Origin: DASQFQ01 sp963805525
GTDB taxonomy: Bacteria > Actinomycetota > Thermoleophilia > Solirubrobacterales > Solirubrobacteraceae
NCBI GenBank assembly: GCA_963805525.1
Contig: CAWDUT010000007.1
Location: 1-64,000, forward strand
DNA length: 64,000 nucleotides
Direction of reading: 5' to 3'
Shown piece after piece: positions 51,423 through 60,704 of this stretch; position 1 is the first letter of the stretch; each line of letters starts with the position of its first letter. The position numbers and the translations under genes are program-made. The notes under the pieces were generated by a model, which saw only the letters and a list, made by a program, of their open reading frames with translations, did no database searches and was not told the DNA's origin.

Positions 51423-52173
51423 GGAGCGCCTCCGCCACGGGCGCGGCCTGCGCCGCGCGGCGGACCGCGGCGGTGTGAGCACACTCCGCCCGCTCCTTGA
51501 TCCCGAGCAGCATCTTGCGCTCCATCACGAAGTGCGGGATCTCAATGAGAAGCGCGTTGCTCAGCGCGCCCAGGCCGCGCGGCACTCGCCCGCGCGCGAT
51601 CAGGCGTGTGCAATCGGGGCCGTGGGGCTCGAGCACGAAGGCGCCCCAGCCCTCGAGGACGAGCGTGTGGCCGGGCTCGAAGCGCGCAACCGGCAGACCG
51701 CGCAGCGGGTGGAGGTAGACGGTGTCGCCGAGCTCGCGGTTCTGCCACTCGGCGTGGATCTCGTCGGCGTTGTCCATCTCACAGCCGGCGAGGTTCTCGA
51801 GGACCTCGTAGCTGTAGAAGCCGGCGCGGTCCTGGCCGAGCTGCGCGAGCCACGGCCAGACGGCGTCGGGCGGTGCGTCGATGGTGATCGCGCGCGTCGA
51901 CTGGACGGCGGGGTCCGGGACGAGCTCGTCGCCGGGCAGGGGCTTCTGCAGCTCCTCGCAGGTGGCGCCCCAGTGGAGCATCAGCGGGCGGCCTACGGCG
52001 AGATAGGCACCGACAAGGCCGCTGGCGAGCGCGACGGCGCGTGACGGCCGGTGGTGCCGGCGGAGCGCGTGAGCGGCGGAGGCGAGCGCCGCGCCGCTTG
52101 CGGCGTCGAGGACGACGGAGGGGCCGAACACGACGCCGAAGGCGCGGGCGGCGTCACGGATCGGGGTGCGCAT
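51415..52173 (-). CDS. SRPBCC-domain protein with N-terminal membrane segment
   Basis: A 252-residue protein. A hydrophobic N-terminus with a helix near 45-65 (AVALASGLVGAYLAVGRPLM) is followed by an SRPBCC/polyketide-cyclase-like domain: ITIDAPPDAVWPWLAQLGQD, GFYSYEVLENLAGCEMDNAD, then LEGWGAFVLEPHGPDCTRLI. It is probably a ligand-binding or lipid-related protein at the membrane. It overlaps both neighbours, so 52154, 51415 and 50148 form one operon. Confidence 0.78.
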   Translation of the reverse strand: MRTPIRDAARAFGVVFGPSVVLDAASGAALASAAHALRRHHRPSRAVALASGLVGAYLAVGRPLMLHWGATCEELQKPLPGDELVPDPAVQSTRAITIDAPPDAVWPWLAQLGQDRAGFYSYEVLENLAGCEMDNADEIHAEWQNRELGDTVYLHPLRGLPVARFEPGHTLVLEGWGAFVLEPHGPDCTRLIARGRVPRGLGALSNALLIEIPHFVMERKMLLGIKERAECAHTAAVRRAAQAAPVAEALRA

Positions 52174-52777
52174 CTGAGACCTCCTTGGCGACGGCGTGCA
52201 GGAACGCGCGCATGACGATCGCGACGCCGGGCCGCACCACTCGCCAGTAGCGCAGGAAGTGCGCGCGTGACTCCGGGTCGAGCGCCTGGGTCCGCGCCTC
52301 GTAGGAGACGAGCGTGCGCGCGCTCCCGTAGGGGCGGACGGAGATGCTGCAGGCGATCTTCGCGAGACCGGGCTCGTCGAAGGCGACGAAGTGGTCGGCG
52401 TCGATCGTCTGCCAGACGGTCTCGCCGCCCCAGAAGCGGCCGATGACGCCGAACGCGAACTCCTCCGGCGGGTCGTCGGCCAGCTTCACCCACTCGCCGT
52501 GCTCGGGCATGTCGGCGAGCCTCAGCGCCCCGTCGGGCACCGCCTCGGGCGTCGGGCGGCCGAGCAGCGCGTTGACCAGGCGCTCGGCGGCGCCGCGCGC
52601 GGCGAACAGGATGCGGACCGGCGCATGCGTCTTCGGGATCTCCGCCATGTCAACGCCCGTCATGGCGCGGTAGACCGACTCTGGGTCGCCGTCGATGACG
52701 CGGTGCTCGACGAGCGTCGCGTCGTACTCCGGCAGCAGCCAGTCGAGCATCAGCGGGGACGTGGTCGCGGTGGTCAT
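52154..52777 (-). CDS. SRPBCC-family protein
   Basis: A 207-residue soluble protein with an SRPBCC pattern (YDATLVEHRVIDGDPESVYR, then FAFGVIGRFWGGETVWQTID and ISVRPYGSARTLVSYEARTQ). It is the first gene of a three-gene operon whose second gene has the same fold. Function unknown. It is divergent from the phosphoketolase gene, with 134 bases between. Confidence 0.78.
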   Translation of the reverse strand: MTTATTSPLMLDWLLPEYDATLVEHRVIDGDPESVYRAMTGVDMAEIPKTHAPVRILFAARGAAERLVNALLGRPTPEAVPDGALRLADMPEHGEWVKLADDPPEEFAFGVIGRFWGGETVWQTIDADHFVAFDEPGLAKIACSISVRPYGSARTLVSYEARTQALDPESRAHFLRYWRVVRPGVAIVMRAFLHAVAKEVSDAHPDP

Positions 52778-52899
52778 GGCGACTCCGATCCTGTGTCAGT
52801 GGATGCTTTGACCGTACGTCGCCGGGGCGCCTGCGTCGTCGGCTCCGCGCCGCAGGATCTCTGCGGGTTGTCACGCATAGCGATGGGTCGGCGCCTGGC

Positions 52900-52911
52900 T
52901 AGGGTCCGCGC
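52900..52911 (+). promoter_or_regulatory. leaderless-type -10 hexamer for phosphoketolase
   Basis: TAGGGT at 52900-52905 is followed by exactly six bases and ATG 52912. Upstream, CCGCAG and CTGCGG form an inverted repeat with five bases between (52851-52867), a possible operator. Confidence 0.5.
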
Positions 52912-55275
52912 ATGACCTCCCCGCTCTCCAGCGACGAGCTGCGGCGCATCGACGCCTGGTGGCGCGCCGCCAACTACCTCTCGGTCGGGCAGATCTACCT
53001 GCTCGACAACGCACTGCTGCGCGAGCCGCTGACGCTCGATCACGTCAAGCCGAGGCTGCTCGGCCACTGGGGGACGACGCCCGGGCTGAACCTCCTGTAC
53101 GCGCACATGAACCGCGCGATCGTCGGGCGCGACCTGAGCGCGATGTTCGTCACCGGCCCTGGCCACGGCGGCCCCGGGCTCGTCGCCTCCACCTGGCTCG
53201 AGGGCAGCTACACGGAGGTCTACCCCGACATCACGCGCGACGCCGAGGGCATGCAGAAGCTGTTCCGGCAGTTCTCCTTCCCGGGCGGCATCCCGAGCCA
53301 CGTCGCGCCCGAGACCCCGGGCTCGATCCATGAGGGCGGCGAGCTCGGCTACGCGCTCGTCCACGCCTACGGCGCGGCGTTCGACAACCCGGACCTGGTC
53401 GTCTGCTGCGTGGTCGGCGACGGCGAGGCGGAGACCGGGCCGCTCGCGGCGAGCTGGCACTCGAACAAGTTCGTCAACCCGGCGCGCGACGGCGCGGTGC
53501 TGCCGGTCCTTCACCTCAACGGCTACAAGATCGCCAACCCCACCGTGCTGGCGCGGATCCCCGAGAAGGAGCTGCGCTCGCTGCTCGAGGGCTATGGTCA
53601 CGCCCCCCGCTTCGTCACGGGCGACGATCCGGAGACGGTCCACCAGGCGCTCGCCGCGGAGCTCGACGGCGCGCTCGACGAGATCGCGGAGATCCAGCGT
53701 GCCGCCCGGTCCGGCGGGTCCACGGAGCGGCCGCGCTGGCCGATGCTCGTGCTGCGGACGCCGAAGGGCTGGACGGGCCCGAAGGTGGTCGACGGCAAGC
53801 CGGCCGAGGGCACGTGGCGCTCGCACCAGGTGCCGCTCTCCGGCCTGGCGCAGAACCCGGAGCATCTGCGCCAGCTCGAGGAGTGGATGCGCTCGTACAA
53901 GCCGGAGGAGCTGTTCGACGAGGACGGGCATCCCCGTGACGAGGTACTGGCGCCAGCGCCCGCCGGCGAGCGCCGGATGGGCGCGAACCCGCATACCAAC
54001 GGCGGCGCCATCCTGCGTGACCTCGGCCTGCCGGACTTCCGCGACTTCGCGGTCGACGTCCCCGCGCCGGCCCAGACCTCCAGCGAGGCGACGCGCGTGC
54101 TCGGCGCCTACCTGCGCGAGGTCATGCGCCGCAACGAGGACGCCGCGAACTTCCGCGTCTTCGGCCCCGACGAGACCGCCTCGAACCGGCTCGGCGCCGT
54201 GCTCGAGGAGACCGACAGAGCCTGGATGGCGGAGATCGAGCCGGGCGACGACCACCTCGCGCCCGACGGGCGCGTGATGGAGGTGCTCAGCGAGCACCTC
54301 TGCCAGGGCTGGCTCGAGGGCTACCTGCTGACCGGCCGGCACGGCCTCTTCAACTGCTACGAGGCGTTCATCCACATCGTCGACTCGATGTTCAACCAGC
54401 ACGCGAAGTGGCTGAAGGTGACGCGCACGATCCCGTGGCGCCGGCCGATCGCCTCGCTCAACTACCTGCTCTCGTCGCACGTCTGGCGCCAGGACCACAA
54501 CGGGTTCTCGCACCAGGACCCGGGCTTCATCGACCACGTGGTGAACAAGAAGGCCGAGATCATCCGCGTCTACCTCCCGCCGGACGCGAACTGCCTGCTG
54601 TCGGTGGGCGACCACTGCCTGCGCAGCCGCCACTACGTCAACGTGATCGTGGCCGGCAAGCAGCCGTCACTCGACTACCTCACGATCGACGAGGCGGTGG
54701 CGCACTGCACGCGCGGGCTCGGCATCTGGGAGTGGGCGAGCAACGACGACGGCCAGGATCCCGACGTCGTCCTCGGCTGCGCGGGGGACACGCCGACGCT
54801 GGAGGCGCTGGCCGCCGCGGCGATCCTGCGCGAGCGCCTGCCCGACCTGCGTGTCCGGTTCGTCAACGTCGTCGACCTGATGCGGCTGCAGGACGAGCAC
54901 GAGCACCCGCACGGGCTCTCCGACGCGCAGTTCGACGCGCTCTTCACCTCCGACCGGCCGGTGATCTTCGCCTACCACGGCTACCCGTGGCTGATCCACC
55001 GCCTGACCTACCGGCGGGCGAACCACCGCAACCTGCACGTGCGCGGCTACAAGGAGGAGGGCACGACCACGACGCCGTTCGACATGGTCATGCTCAACGA
55101 CATGGACCGCTACCACCTCGTCATGGACGTGATCGACCGGGTGCCCGGCCTGGGGCAGCGCGCGGCCGGGCTGCGCCAGGAGATGGTGGACGAGCGCCTG
55201 CGCGTGCGCGCGTACACGCGCGCGCACGGGGACGACCCGCCCGAGGTCCGCGACTGGAGGCTGCCGGGAGCCTGA
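52912..55275 (+). CDS. xfp: phosphoketolase
   Basis: A 787-residue thiamine-diphosphate enzyme of full family length. Visible signatures are LLGHWGTTPGLNLLYAHMNR near residue 46, TGPGHGGPGLVASTWLEGSY near residue 80, EGGELGYAL near residue 142, GDGEAETGPLAASWHSNKF near residue 168 (ThDP motif) and PWRRPIASLNYLLSSHVWRQ near residue 506. It splits xylulose 5-phosphate (and perhaps fructose 6-phosphate) into acetyl phosphate plus a triose or tetrose phosphate. It is followed four bases later by acetate kinase, which makes ATP from the acetyl phosphate. Confidence 0.97.
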   Translation: MTSPLSSDELRRIDAWWRAANYLSVGQIYLLDNALLREPLTLDHVKPRLLGHWGTTPGLNLLYAHMNRAIVGRDLSAMFVTGPGHGGPGLVASTWLEGSYTEVYPDITRDAEGMQKLFRQFSFPGGIPSHVAPETPGSIHEGGELGYALVHAYGAAFDNPDLVVCCVVGDGEAETGPLAASWHSNKFVNPARDGAVLPVLHLNGYKIANPTVLARIPEKELRSLLEGYGHAPRFVTGDDPETVHQALAAELDGALDEIAEIQRAARSGGSTERPRWPMLVLRTPKGWTGPKVVDGKPAEGTWRSHQVPLSGLAQNPEHLRQLEEWMRSYKPEELFDEDGHPRDEVLAPAPAGERRMGANPHTNGGAILRDLGLPDFRDFAVDVPAPAQTSSEATRVLGAYLREVMRRNEDAANFRVFGPDETASNRLGAVLEETDRAWMAEIEPGDDHLAPDGRVMEVLSEHLCQGWLEGYLLTGRHGLFNCYEAFIHIVDSMFNQHAKWLKVTRTIPWRRPIASLNYLLSSHVWRQDHNGFSHQDPGFIDHVVNKKAEIIRVYLPPDANCLLSVGDHCLRSRHYVNVIVAGKQPSLDYLTIDEAVAHCTRGLGIWEWASNDDGQDPDVVLGCAGDTPTLEALAAAAILRERLPDLRVRFVNVVDLMRLQDEHEHPHGLSDAQFDALFTSDRPVIFAYHGYPWLIHRLTYRRANHRNLHVRGYKEEGTTTTPFDMVMLNDMDRYHLVMDVIDRVPGLGQRAAGLRQEMVDERLRVRAYTRAHGDDPPEVRDWRLPGA

Positions 55276-55279
55276 GCCG

Positions 55280-56317
55280 GTGCGGGTCCTGGTCGTCAAC
55301 GCCGGCTCGAGCAGCCTCAAGCTGCGGCTGCTCGGCGACGATGACGAGCTGCTCGGCACGCGCGACCTGGCGCCCGGCGACGACGTCGGGCCGGCGCTCG
55401 ACGCGCTCGGGGAGACCGACGCGGCCGGCCACCGGATCGTGCACGGCGGCGAGCGCTTCCACGCGCCGACGGTGATCGATGACGAGGTCGCAGGCGCCCT
55501 GGAGGAGCTGACCGCGCTGGCGCCGCTGCACCAGCCGAAGTCGCTCGAGGCGCTGGCCGCGGTGCGCGCGGCGCGACCGGGTCTGCCGGAGGTGGCGTGC
55601 TTCGACACCGCCTTCCACGCCGGGCTCCCGGCGGCCGCGCGCACCTACGCGCTGCCCGCCGCCTGGCGCGAGCGCTGGCCGCTCCGGCGCTACGGATTCC
55701 ACGGCCTCTCGCACGCGTGGGCCTCGCGGCGCGCGGGTGCCGGCCTAGTCGTGACCTGCCACCTCGGCGCCGGAGCGTCGCTGGCAGCGGTCAGCGACGG
55801 GCGGTGCGTCGACACCACGATGGGCTTCACGCCGCTCGAGGGACTGGTGATGGCCACGCGCTCGGGCAGCATCGACCCCGGGCTGCTGCTGTGGCTGCTC
55901 GAGCACACCGGCATGACGGAGCGCGAGCTCGCCGAGGCGCTGGAACACGAGTCGGGGCTGAAGGGCCTGTCGGGGACGGGCGACATGCGCGAGGTGCTGG
56001 CGGCGGCGGCCCGCGGCGAGCCGGCGGCGACGCTCGCGCTCGACGTCTACCTGCACCGGCTGCGGGCCGGGATCGCCGCGATGGCGGCCGCGCTCGGCGG
56101 GCTCGAGGCGCTGGTGTTCACCGGCGGTGTGGGGGAGCGGGCGCCGGAGGTGCGCGCCGGGGCCGCGGAGGGGCTGGGCTTCCTCGGGGTGGCGGTCGAC
56201 GCCGAGCGCAACGCGGCGGGCGCCGAGGAGATCGGCTCCGGCGGCGCGCGGGTGCTCGTGGTCGAGGCCCGCGAGGACCTCGAGATCGCTCGCGGGGTCC
56301 GCGCCGCGCTGGGCTAG
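55280..56317 (+). CDS. ackA: acetate kinase (short form)
   Basis: A 345-residue acetokinase. It has VLVVNAGSSSLKLRLLG at the start, RIVHGGERF, ACFDTAFHAGLP, RYGFHGLSHAWAS, VTCHLGAGASLAAV, GFTPLEGLVMATRSGSIDPG and FTGGVGERAPEVR, all family motifs. It is about 50 residues shorter than typical 400-residue enzymes, mostly through shorter loops, with the active-site motifs intact. It converts acetyl phosphate plus ADP to acetate plus ATP. GTG start; its stop overlaps the convergent oxidoreductase by four bases. Confidence 0.95.
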   Translation: MRVLVVNAGSSSLKLRLLGDDDELLGTRDLAPGDDVGPALDALGETDAAGHRIVHGGERFHAPTVIDDEVAGALEELTALAPLHQPKSLEALAAVRAARPGLPEVACFDTAFHAGLPAAARTYALPAAWRERWPLRRYGFHGLSHAWASRRAGAGLVVTCHLGAGASLAAVSDGRCVDTTMGFTPLEGLVMATRSGSIDPGLLLWLLEHTGMTERELAEALEHESGLKGLSGTGDMREVLAAAARGEPAATLALDVYLHRLRAGIAAMAAALGGLEALVFTGGVGERAPEVRAGAAEGLGFLGVAVDAERNAAGAEEIGSGGARVLVVEAREDLEIARGVRAALG

Positions 56318-57720
56318 GCGTCGACGGCGAGCTCGCGCTGCCAGCGCTCGCGGCTCGCGACCCACTCGTCGGGGAGCACGCCGCCGGCGAGCGCGGCCGC
56401 CGCGTCGAGCGCGTGCAGCGCCGAGCGATAGTCGCCGAGCTCCGCGTCCTGCCCCGCGAGCAGGAGCGCGAGCTCGTACGCCTCGTCGCGGTCGGCGGCC
56501 GGTGATGCGCCGGCCGCTGAGCCCCGGTCGCGCAGTGGCTCGGAGCCGACGCTCACAGGGCGGGCCGTGCCGAGGTAGGGAGCCAGGTACCGGCCGGCGA
56601 CCTTGCCCGGTGGCCACCACAGCGCCCGGCCCGAGACCTCACCGCGCAGCCTGTGCGCCGTGGGCTTCCGGTCGCCGGTCAGCTCGGCGCGGAGATAGAG
56701 CGGCGCGCCTCCGGTGAGGAGCAGGCCGCGCAGAACGGGCCGGAAGGGCTTGGGCTGAGCGCCGAGCCCGAGCTCGGCGGCGACGGCCTCGGCGACGGCG
56801 TCGGCCTGCTGCGTCGCGAGCCCGCCCTGTTTGACCGGGAACGTGGTGGCGTCGCCGGCGGCGTAGACGCGCGGCGTACCGGCGACCCGCCCGTGTGCAT
56901 CGACCGGGATGAAGCCGCGCGAATCCGCGGGCAGCCCGGCGAGAGCGGGGCCGCTCAGGGCGGGCACGCTGATGACCGCGTCGGCGCGCAACGGCGGGCC
57001 GGGCTCGACGACGAGCAGGCCGTCGCGCGCGGCGAGGGGCCGGCTGCGGGTCCACAGCGAGATGTGGCGGGCGTCGAGCATCTCCCGCAGCGCGGCGCCG
57101 GCCGCGGGGCCGAACAGGCCGAGCGGCTCGGGCTCCGGGGTGGCGATGCCGAGCGTGGCGTTCTCCACGCCACGGGCGCGCAGGTCGGCCGCGGCCATCA
57201 TGGCGAGCTCGTAGACCGGCAGCGACCACGTCGTCTCGCCTGGGACGGCGAAGACGAGCCGGCGCAGCTCGCCGCTTTCGATGCGGTCGAGGATCGCTGC
57301 GACCTCGGACGCCTGGCGGGGCCCCGCGAAGCTGACAGCGCCCTGCACAGCCGGGCTTTGCAATGCGCCGACCGCGACGACGAGGATGTCGTAGCTCAGC
57401 TCGCGACCGCTGCCGAGCACGATGGACCGTGCGTCGGAAAGAACGGAACGCAGCGTTCCGCGCGCGAGGTCCGCGCCTTGGTCGCGCGCGAGCGCCTCGA
57501 GGTCCAGCGAGGAGGGGCCGCCGAGGCCGAACGGCTCGGCGACCGACGAGGGACGGTGGACGAACCGAGGCTCGGGCGCGACGAGCGTGATCGCCACCTG
57601 CTCGCCCACGAGATGACGCAGGGCGAGCAGGGCCTCGATCGCCGCCACGCCGGCGCCCGCGATGACGACGTGCGGGCGCGGCGGGCGGACACCACTCAGG
57701 TGGCGACTGCGCTCAGACAC
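56314..57720 (-). CDS. FAD-dependent pyridine nucleotide-disulfide-type oxidoreductase (SQR/NDH-2-like)
   Basis: A 468-residue flavoprotein. The FAD motif is VVIAGAGVAAIEALLALRHL (residues 18-37), RFVHRPSSVAEPF lies near residue 57, and the second FAD signature is TPRVYAAGDATTFPVKQGGL near residue 281. It resembles sulfide:quinone and NADH:quinone reductases, but the catalytic Cys pair of SQR is not apparent. The C-terminal 80 residues are an added helical region. It shares eight bases with the downstream stress-protein gene, so it may be part of the same long operon. Confidence 0.88.
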   Translation of the reverse strand: MSERSRHLSGVRPPRPHVVIAGAGVAAIEALLALRHLVGEQVAITLVAPEPRFVHRPSSVAEPFGLGGPSSLDLEALARDQGADLARGTLRSVLSDARSIVLGSGRELSYDILVVAVGALQSPAVQGAVSFAGPRQASEVAAILDRIESGELRRLVFAVPGETTWSLPVYELAMMAAADLRARGVENATLGIATPEPEPLGLFGPAAGAALREMLDARHISLWTRSRPLAARDGLLVVEPGPPLRADAVISVPALSGPALAGLPADSRGFIPVDAHGRVAGTPRVYAAGDATTFPVKQGGLATQQADAVAEAVAAELGLGAQPKPFRPVLRGLLLTGGAPLYLRAELTGDRKPTAHRLRGEVSGRALWWPPGKVAGRYLAPYLGTARPVSVGSEPLRDRGSAAGASPAADRDEAYELALLLAGQDAELGDYRSALHALDAAAALAGGVLPDEWVASRERWQRELAVDA

Positions 57721-58630
57721 GCTCTGCCTTCGTGTGCTGGTCCGCGAGCCGTTCGAGCGCAGGCTCGGTTCCGCGCGCGACGACGATCACCGGGCAGGCT
57801 GCCTTGTGCACGAGCCGGCGAGAGACGCCGCCGAGCAGGACGCTGCCGATCGGCCCGTAGCCGCGCGACCCGCAGACCAGCAGGTCGACCTCGTGGCTGA
57901 ACTGCTCCAGCGCCGTGACCGCGCTGCTGACCAGGACCTCCGCATCGGACCGCACCTCTGGCTTCAGGTTCCCGAGTGCTCCGCGCAGCTTCGTCTCGGC
58001 CTGCTCGCGGGCGTCCTCGAGACGGGCGTGGACGTCATACGGCTGGTACAGGCTCGCCGCGCCCCAGGCGATCGGCTCGACCGCGGTGACGGCGCGGAGC
58101 TCGGCACCGGACGCCGACGCGAGGACCGCGGCCGCGCGCAGGGCCCCGTAGCCCTCTTCGCTGTCGACGAAGGCGGCGCCGATGCGATCGAGGCCGTGCA
58201 TGTGCTCGGCGAAGCCGACCGGCACGACCGCGACAGCGCAGGGCGCGCCGTGCAGCAGGCGCTCTGCGGTGCTGCCGAGCGCGACGCGTCCGATGGCGCC
58301 GTGGTGGGAGGAGCCGAGGACGAGCAGGGCGGCGCCCCGCTCCTCCGCGACGTCGTAGAGCACGTGGGCCGCAGAGGGCCCGGTGCGAGCGACCGTTTCG
58401 AGTGCCACGCCGTTGAAGGCGGGCTCAATCGCCGTGAGGCGGGCGAGCGCGGTGCCGCGGAGCTCCTGCTCGTAGGCGTTACCGCCGCCGATGCGAACAG
58501 GGCTCGCGACGGGATAGGCAGCGACCGCGACGACGGGCGCGCCGGTGGCGCGCGCGAGCAGCGCGGCGAAGACGGGTGCCTCGGGATCGTGGCGCACGGG
58601 ATCGACGCCGACGACGATGGGGGGTGTCAT
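57713..58630 (-). CDS. tandem universal stress protein (two UspA domains)
   Basis: A 305-residue protein. Each half starts on a Val-rich strand (PIVVGVDPVRHDPEAPVFAA and LDRIGAAFVDSEEGYGAL) and ends with the ATP-loop pattern GxxGxxxxxxxxxGS (LLVLGSSHHGAIGRVALGST; LLVCGSRGYGPIGSVLLGGV). This is the two-domain form typical of the mycobacterial DosR regulon. It overlaps the FAD oxidoreductase gene downstream and the next stress-protein gene upstream (ATGA). Confidence 0.93.
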   Translation of the reverse strand: MTPPIVVGVDPVRHDPEAPVFAALLARATGAPVVAVAAYPVASPVRIGGGNAYEQELRGTALARLTAIEPAFNGVALETVARTGPSAAHVLYDVAEERGAALLVLGSSHHGAIGRVALGSTAERLLHGAPCAVAVVPVGFAEHMHGLDRIGAAFVDSEEGYGALRAAAVLASASGAELRAVTAVEPIAWGAASLYQPYDVHARLEDAREQAETKLRGALGNLKPEVRSDAEVLVSSAVTALEQFSHEVDLLVCGSRGYGPIGSVLLGGVSRRLVHKAACPVIVVARGTEPALERLADQHTKAERV

Positions 58631-59670
58631 GACGGCCTTCCTGGTAGGGGGTTTGCGGGGACGGCCAGGCGAGGACGTTGTCCGTCCACGGGCGCCGCTC
58701 GGAGTTCTGCGAAGCCGTCCGGAGCCCCGCGGGGGACGATGAGGACCGGGCACCGGGCCTTGCGCATCACGCCCGCCGAGACGCTGCCCAGCATCACGCG
58801 CCCGAGCATGCCCAGTCCGCGCGACCCGCAGATCAGCAGGTCGACCTCCGTCGAGAGCCTGGCGAGTTCGTCGTCGGGATAGCCGTCGATGACCTCGCCG
58901 TCGATCTCGACGCGGGAGGCGACCTCGGCCATCGTGCTCGCGAGGCTGCCCGCCAGGTCGTCGCGGGCGGTCTGCTCGCGCTCGCCGTAGCCCCACGCGT
59001 AGCCGAGGACGACGGCGGACGGCGGCTCCACCACGTTGAGGACCTGGATCGCCGCGCCGGTCCGGGCCGCGATGCCGACGGCGGCGGCGAGCGCCTCGTC
59101 CGCCTCGGGCTCGGCGGTGAAGCCCACGCCGATGCGATGGATCGGGCCGGGCTCCGCCGAGCGGTAGCCGCTCGGCGCGACCGCGACGGGGCAGGGCGCA
59201 CTGCGCAGCAGTCGCTCGCCGACGCTGCCAGGGACGACATGTCCAAGGGCGCCGCGATGCGAGGGACCGACGACGATCGCCAGCGCCTCCTCCTCTTCCG
59301 CGACCGTGTGCAGCCCGCGGGCGACCGAAGTGGACGGGACCGCGCGCGCCTGCGCAACCGGCCCGCCGAAAGGACTCGCGACCCACTCGAGGGCGGCGGC
59401 GGCCTCGTCCGCCAGCGCCGCGGCATGGGCTACCGGCGACATGAGCGCCGAGCGCGTGTCGACCAGGAAGACGGCGACGAGGAGAAGCTCCCGCCCCAGC
59501 GACCGGGCGAGCGTCCGGCCGAGGGCGACGGCGTCGCGCGACGGCTCGGAACGCTCGACGCCGACGATGATGGGTCCGGACACTGTGCTGCGATCGCGGG
59601 GCATACCGCCATGATCGGGGCCACCGGCCGCCGGCCCATCGGGGCTCTTCCGCAGGCCGGGGCGGGTCAT
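58627..59670 (-). CDS. tandem universal stress protein (two UspA domains)
   Basis: A 347-residue protein with two UspA domains: PIIVGVERSEPSRDAVALGR near residue 34, IVVGPSHRGALGHVVPGSVG near residue 131, IHRIGVGFTAEPEADEALAA near residue 176 and LLICGSRGLGMLGRVMLGSV near residue 279. Start ATG 59670 lies seven bases after the CBS gene stop; ATG 59604 would remove 22 non-conserved residues and is equally plausible. Part of the stress operon. Confidence 0.92.
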   Translation of the reverse strand: MTRPGLRKSPDGPAAGGPDHGGMPRDRSTVSGPIIVGVERSEPSRDAVALGRTLARSLGRELLLVAVFLVDTRSALMSPVAHAAALADEAAAALEWVASPFGGPVAQARAVPSTSVARGLHTVAEEEEALAIVVGPSHRGALGHVVPGSVGERLLRSAPCPVAVAPSGYRSAEPGPIHRIGVGFTAEPEADEALAAAVGIAARTGAAIQVLNVVEPPSAVVLGYAWGYGEREQTARDDLAGSLASTMAEVASRVEIDGEVIDGYPDDELARLSTEVDLLICGSRGLGMLGRVMLGSVSAGVMRKARCPVLIVPRGAPDGFAELRAAPVDGQRPRLAVPANPLPGRPS

Positions 59671-59676
59671 TACGGA

Positions 59677-60126
59677 TCAGCCCCCTGAGGCGAGACGGAC
59701 CAGGTCGATCTCGCTCACGACGCCCTGCGGGGATCGCGCGCTACGCGGGCTGACGATGAGGTGGCCGATCGCCGGATCCGACAGGGCGGTCAGCGCGTCG
59801 CGGGCAGACGCGCCCGGCGGGATGTACGCGACCTTCTCCGTGACGGCTGCCCCCGCGGGGTACAGCGACGGCTCCTTGGCGAGCCAGGCCATCAGGCCGC
59901 TCGCGGTGACCCACCCGACCGGGCCGCCGGCGGCGGTGATCAGCACCGCATGCACACCGTGCGCGACCATCGCGCGCTGCACCTGGTGGAGTGACGCGTC
60001 CTCCGCCACGGTGACGACCCCCGGCCGCATGAACGCCCGGACGGGCGTCTGCAGCCAGCGCGTATCCGGAGGCGGCGGCGGTGTCACGGCATCGCGGAGC
60101 GGGAACGGGCTGTCCTCGTAGCTCAT
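59677..60126 (-). CDS. CBS-domain pair protein (Hrp1-like)
   Basis: A 149-residue protein of two CBS motifs: FMRPGVVTVAEDASLHQVQR (about 32-51) with AVLITAAGGPVGWVTASGLM, and KVAYIPPGASARDALTALSD with HLIVSPRSARSPQGVVSEID. The layout matches stand-alone CBS proteins such as Hrp1 (Rv2626c) of the mycobacterial dormancy regulon. It may bind adenine nucleotides. Its ATG overlaps the stop of the upstream stress-protein gene. Confidence 0.9.
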   Translation of the reverse strand: MSYEDSPFPLRDAVTPPPPPDTRWLQTPVRAFMRPGVVTVAEDASLHQVQRAMVAHGVHAVLITAAGGPVGWVTASGLMAWLAKEPSLYPAGAAVTEKVAYIPPGASARDALTALSDPAIGHLIVSPRSARSPQGVVSEIDLVRLASGG

Positions 60127-60608
60127 GACGCCACTCCCGCCGGCTCTCGGCTCTCGGCGCGGTCGACGACGCGCTCGGGGATCACCGTGATCGGGCATTC
60201 CGCGAGGTGGATGAGCTGGTGGGCGACGCTGCCGAGCAGCGCACGAGCGCGCCCGTGGCCGCGGGTGCCGACGATGATCTCGTCAGCGTCGCGGACCGTC
60301 GCGACGTTGTTGATGGCGCGCGCCGGTGAGTCGCCGATCAGCTCGGTCTCCCAGGCCACGCCCTGGAGGTCGGCGCCCGACTCCTCGTCGATCCGGTCGA
60401 CGAGCGCTTGGGCGCGCTCGAGGGTGAGGCCGAGCATCTCGTCGTGATTGGCCGCGCCGAGCCAATCGGAAGGCAGCGAGTACGCGTGGACGATGTAGAT
60501 GCGCCCCTCGTCACCGGCGCGCTCGGCGGCGCGCGCGAGGGCGGCGCGCGAGGCGGGGGAGCCGTCATAGCCGACGACGATGCGACGGCCGCGGGTCTCG
60601 GTGCTCAT
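60123..60608 (-). CDS. single-domain universal stress protein
   Basis: A 161-residue UspA protein: RRIVVGYDGSPASRAALARA near residue 8 and the ATP loop IIVGTRGHGRARALLGSVAH near residue 111. AAGGAG is eight bases before ATG 60608. It is the first gene of the operon 60608 to 56314, driven by promoter site b. Confidence 0.93.
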   Translation of the reverse strand: MSTETRGRRIVVGYDGSPASRAALARAAERAGDEGRIYIVHAYSLPSDWLGAANHDEMLGLTLERAQALVDRIDEESGADLQGVAWETELIGDSPARAINNVATVRDADEIIVGTRGHGRARALLGSVAHQLIHLAECPITVIPERVVDRAESREPAGVAS

Positions 60609-60636
60609 CTCGGTCTCCTTCTCAGGGGTCACGCCG

Positions 60637-60703
60637 AGCCTACGTTCGGCCTTGCCGCGGCCCATCCGCGTGACGCCACACGCCCGCTTCGGGAAACTGC
60701 GGA
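60637..60703 (-). promoter_or_regulatory. shared stress-promoter motif, site b (UspA/CBS operon)
   Basis: The box GGGAAACTGCGGA (plus strand, 60691-60703) lies upstream of GGATGG (minus strand 60667-60662), followed by a 19-base spacer and TAGGCT (60642-60637). The transcript would have a 5' leader of about 25 bases carrying AAGGAG. Confidence 0.6.
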
Positions 60704-60704
60704 G

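Noticed and set aside
52851..52905. Possible sixth shared-motif promoter before phosphoketolase (CGATGG and a CCGCAG/CTGCGG palindrome)
   Set aside because: The -35-like element has one mismatch, the spacer to TAGGGT is 13 rather than 19 bases, and the upstream box lacks the GAACT core. Kept only as a leaderless promoter with a possible separate operator.
52774..54633. A 619-codon minus-strand open frame
   Set aside because: Antisense shadow of phosphoketolase, low-complexity composition, no recognisable motif.
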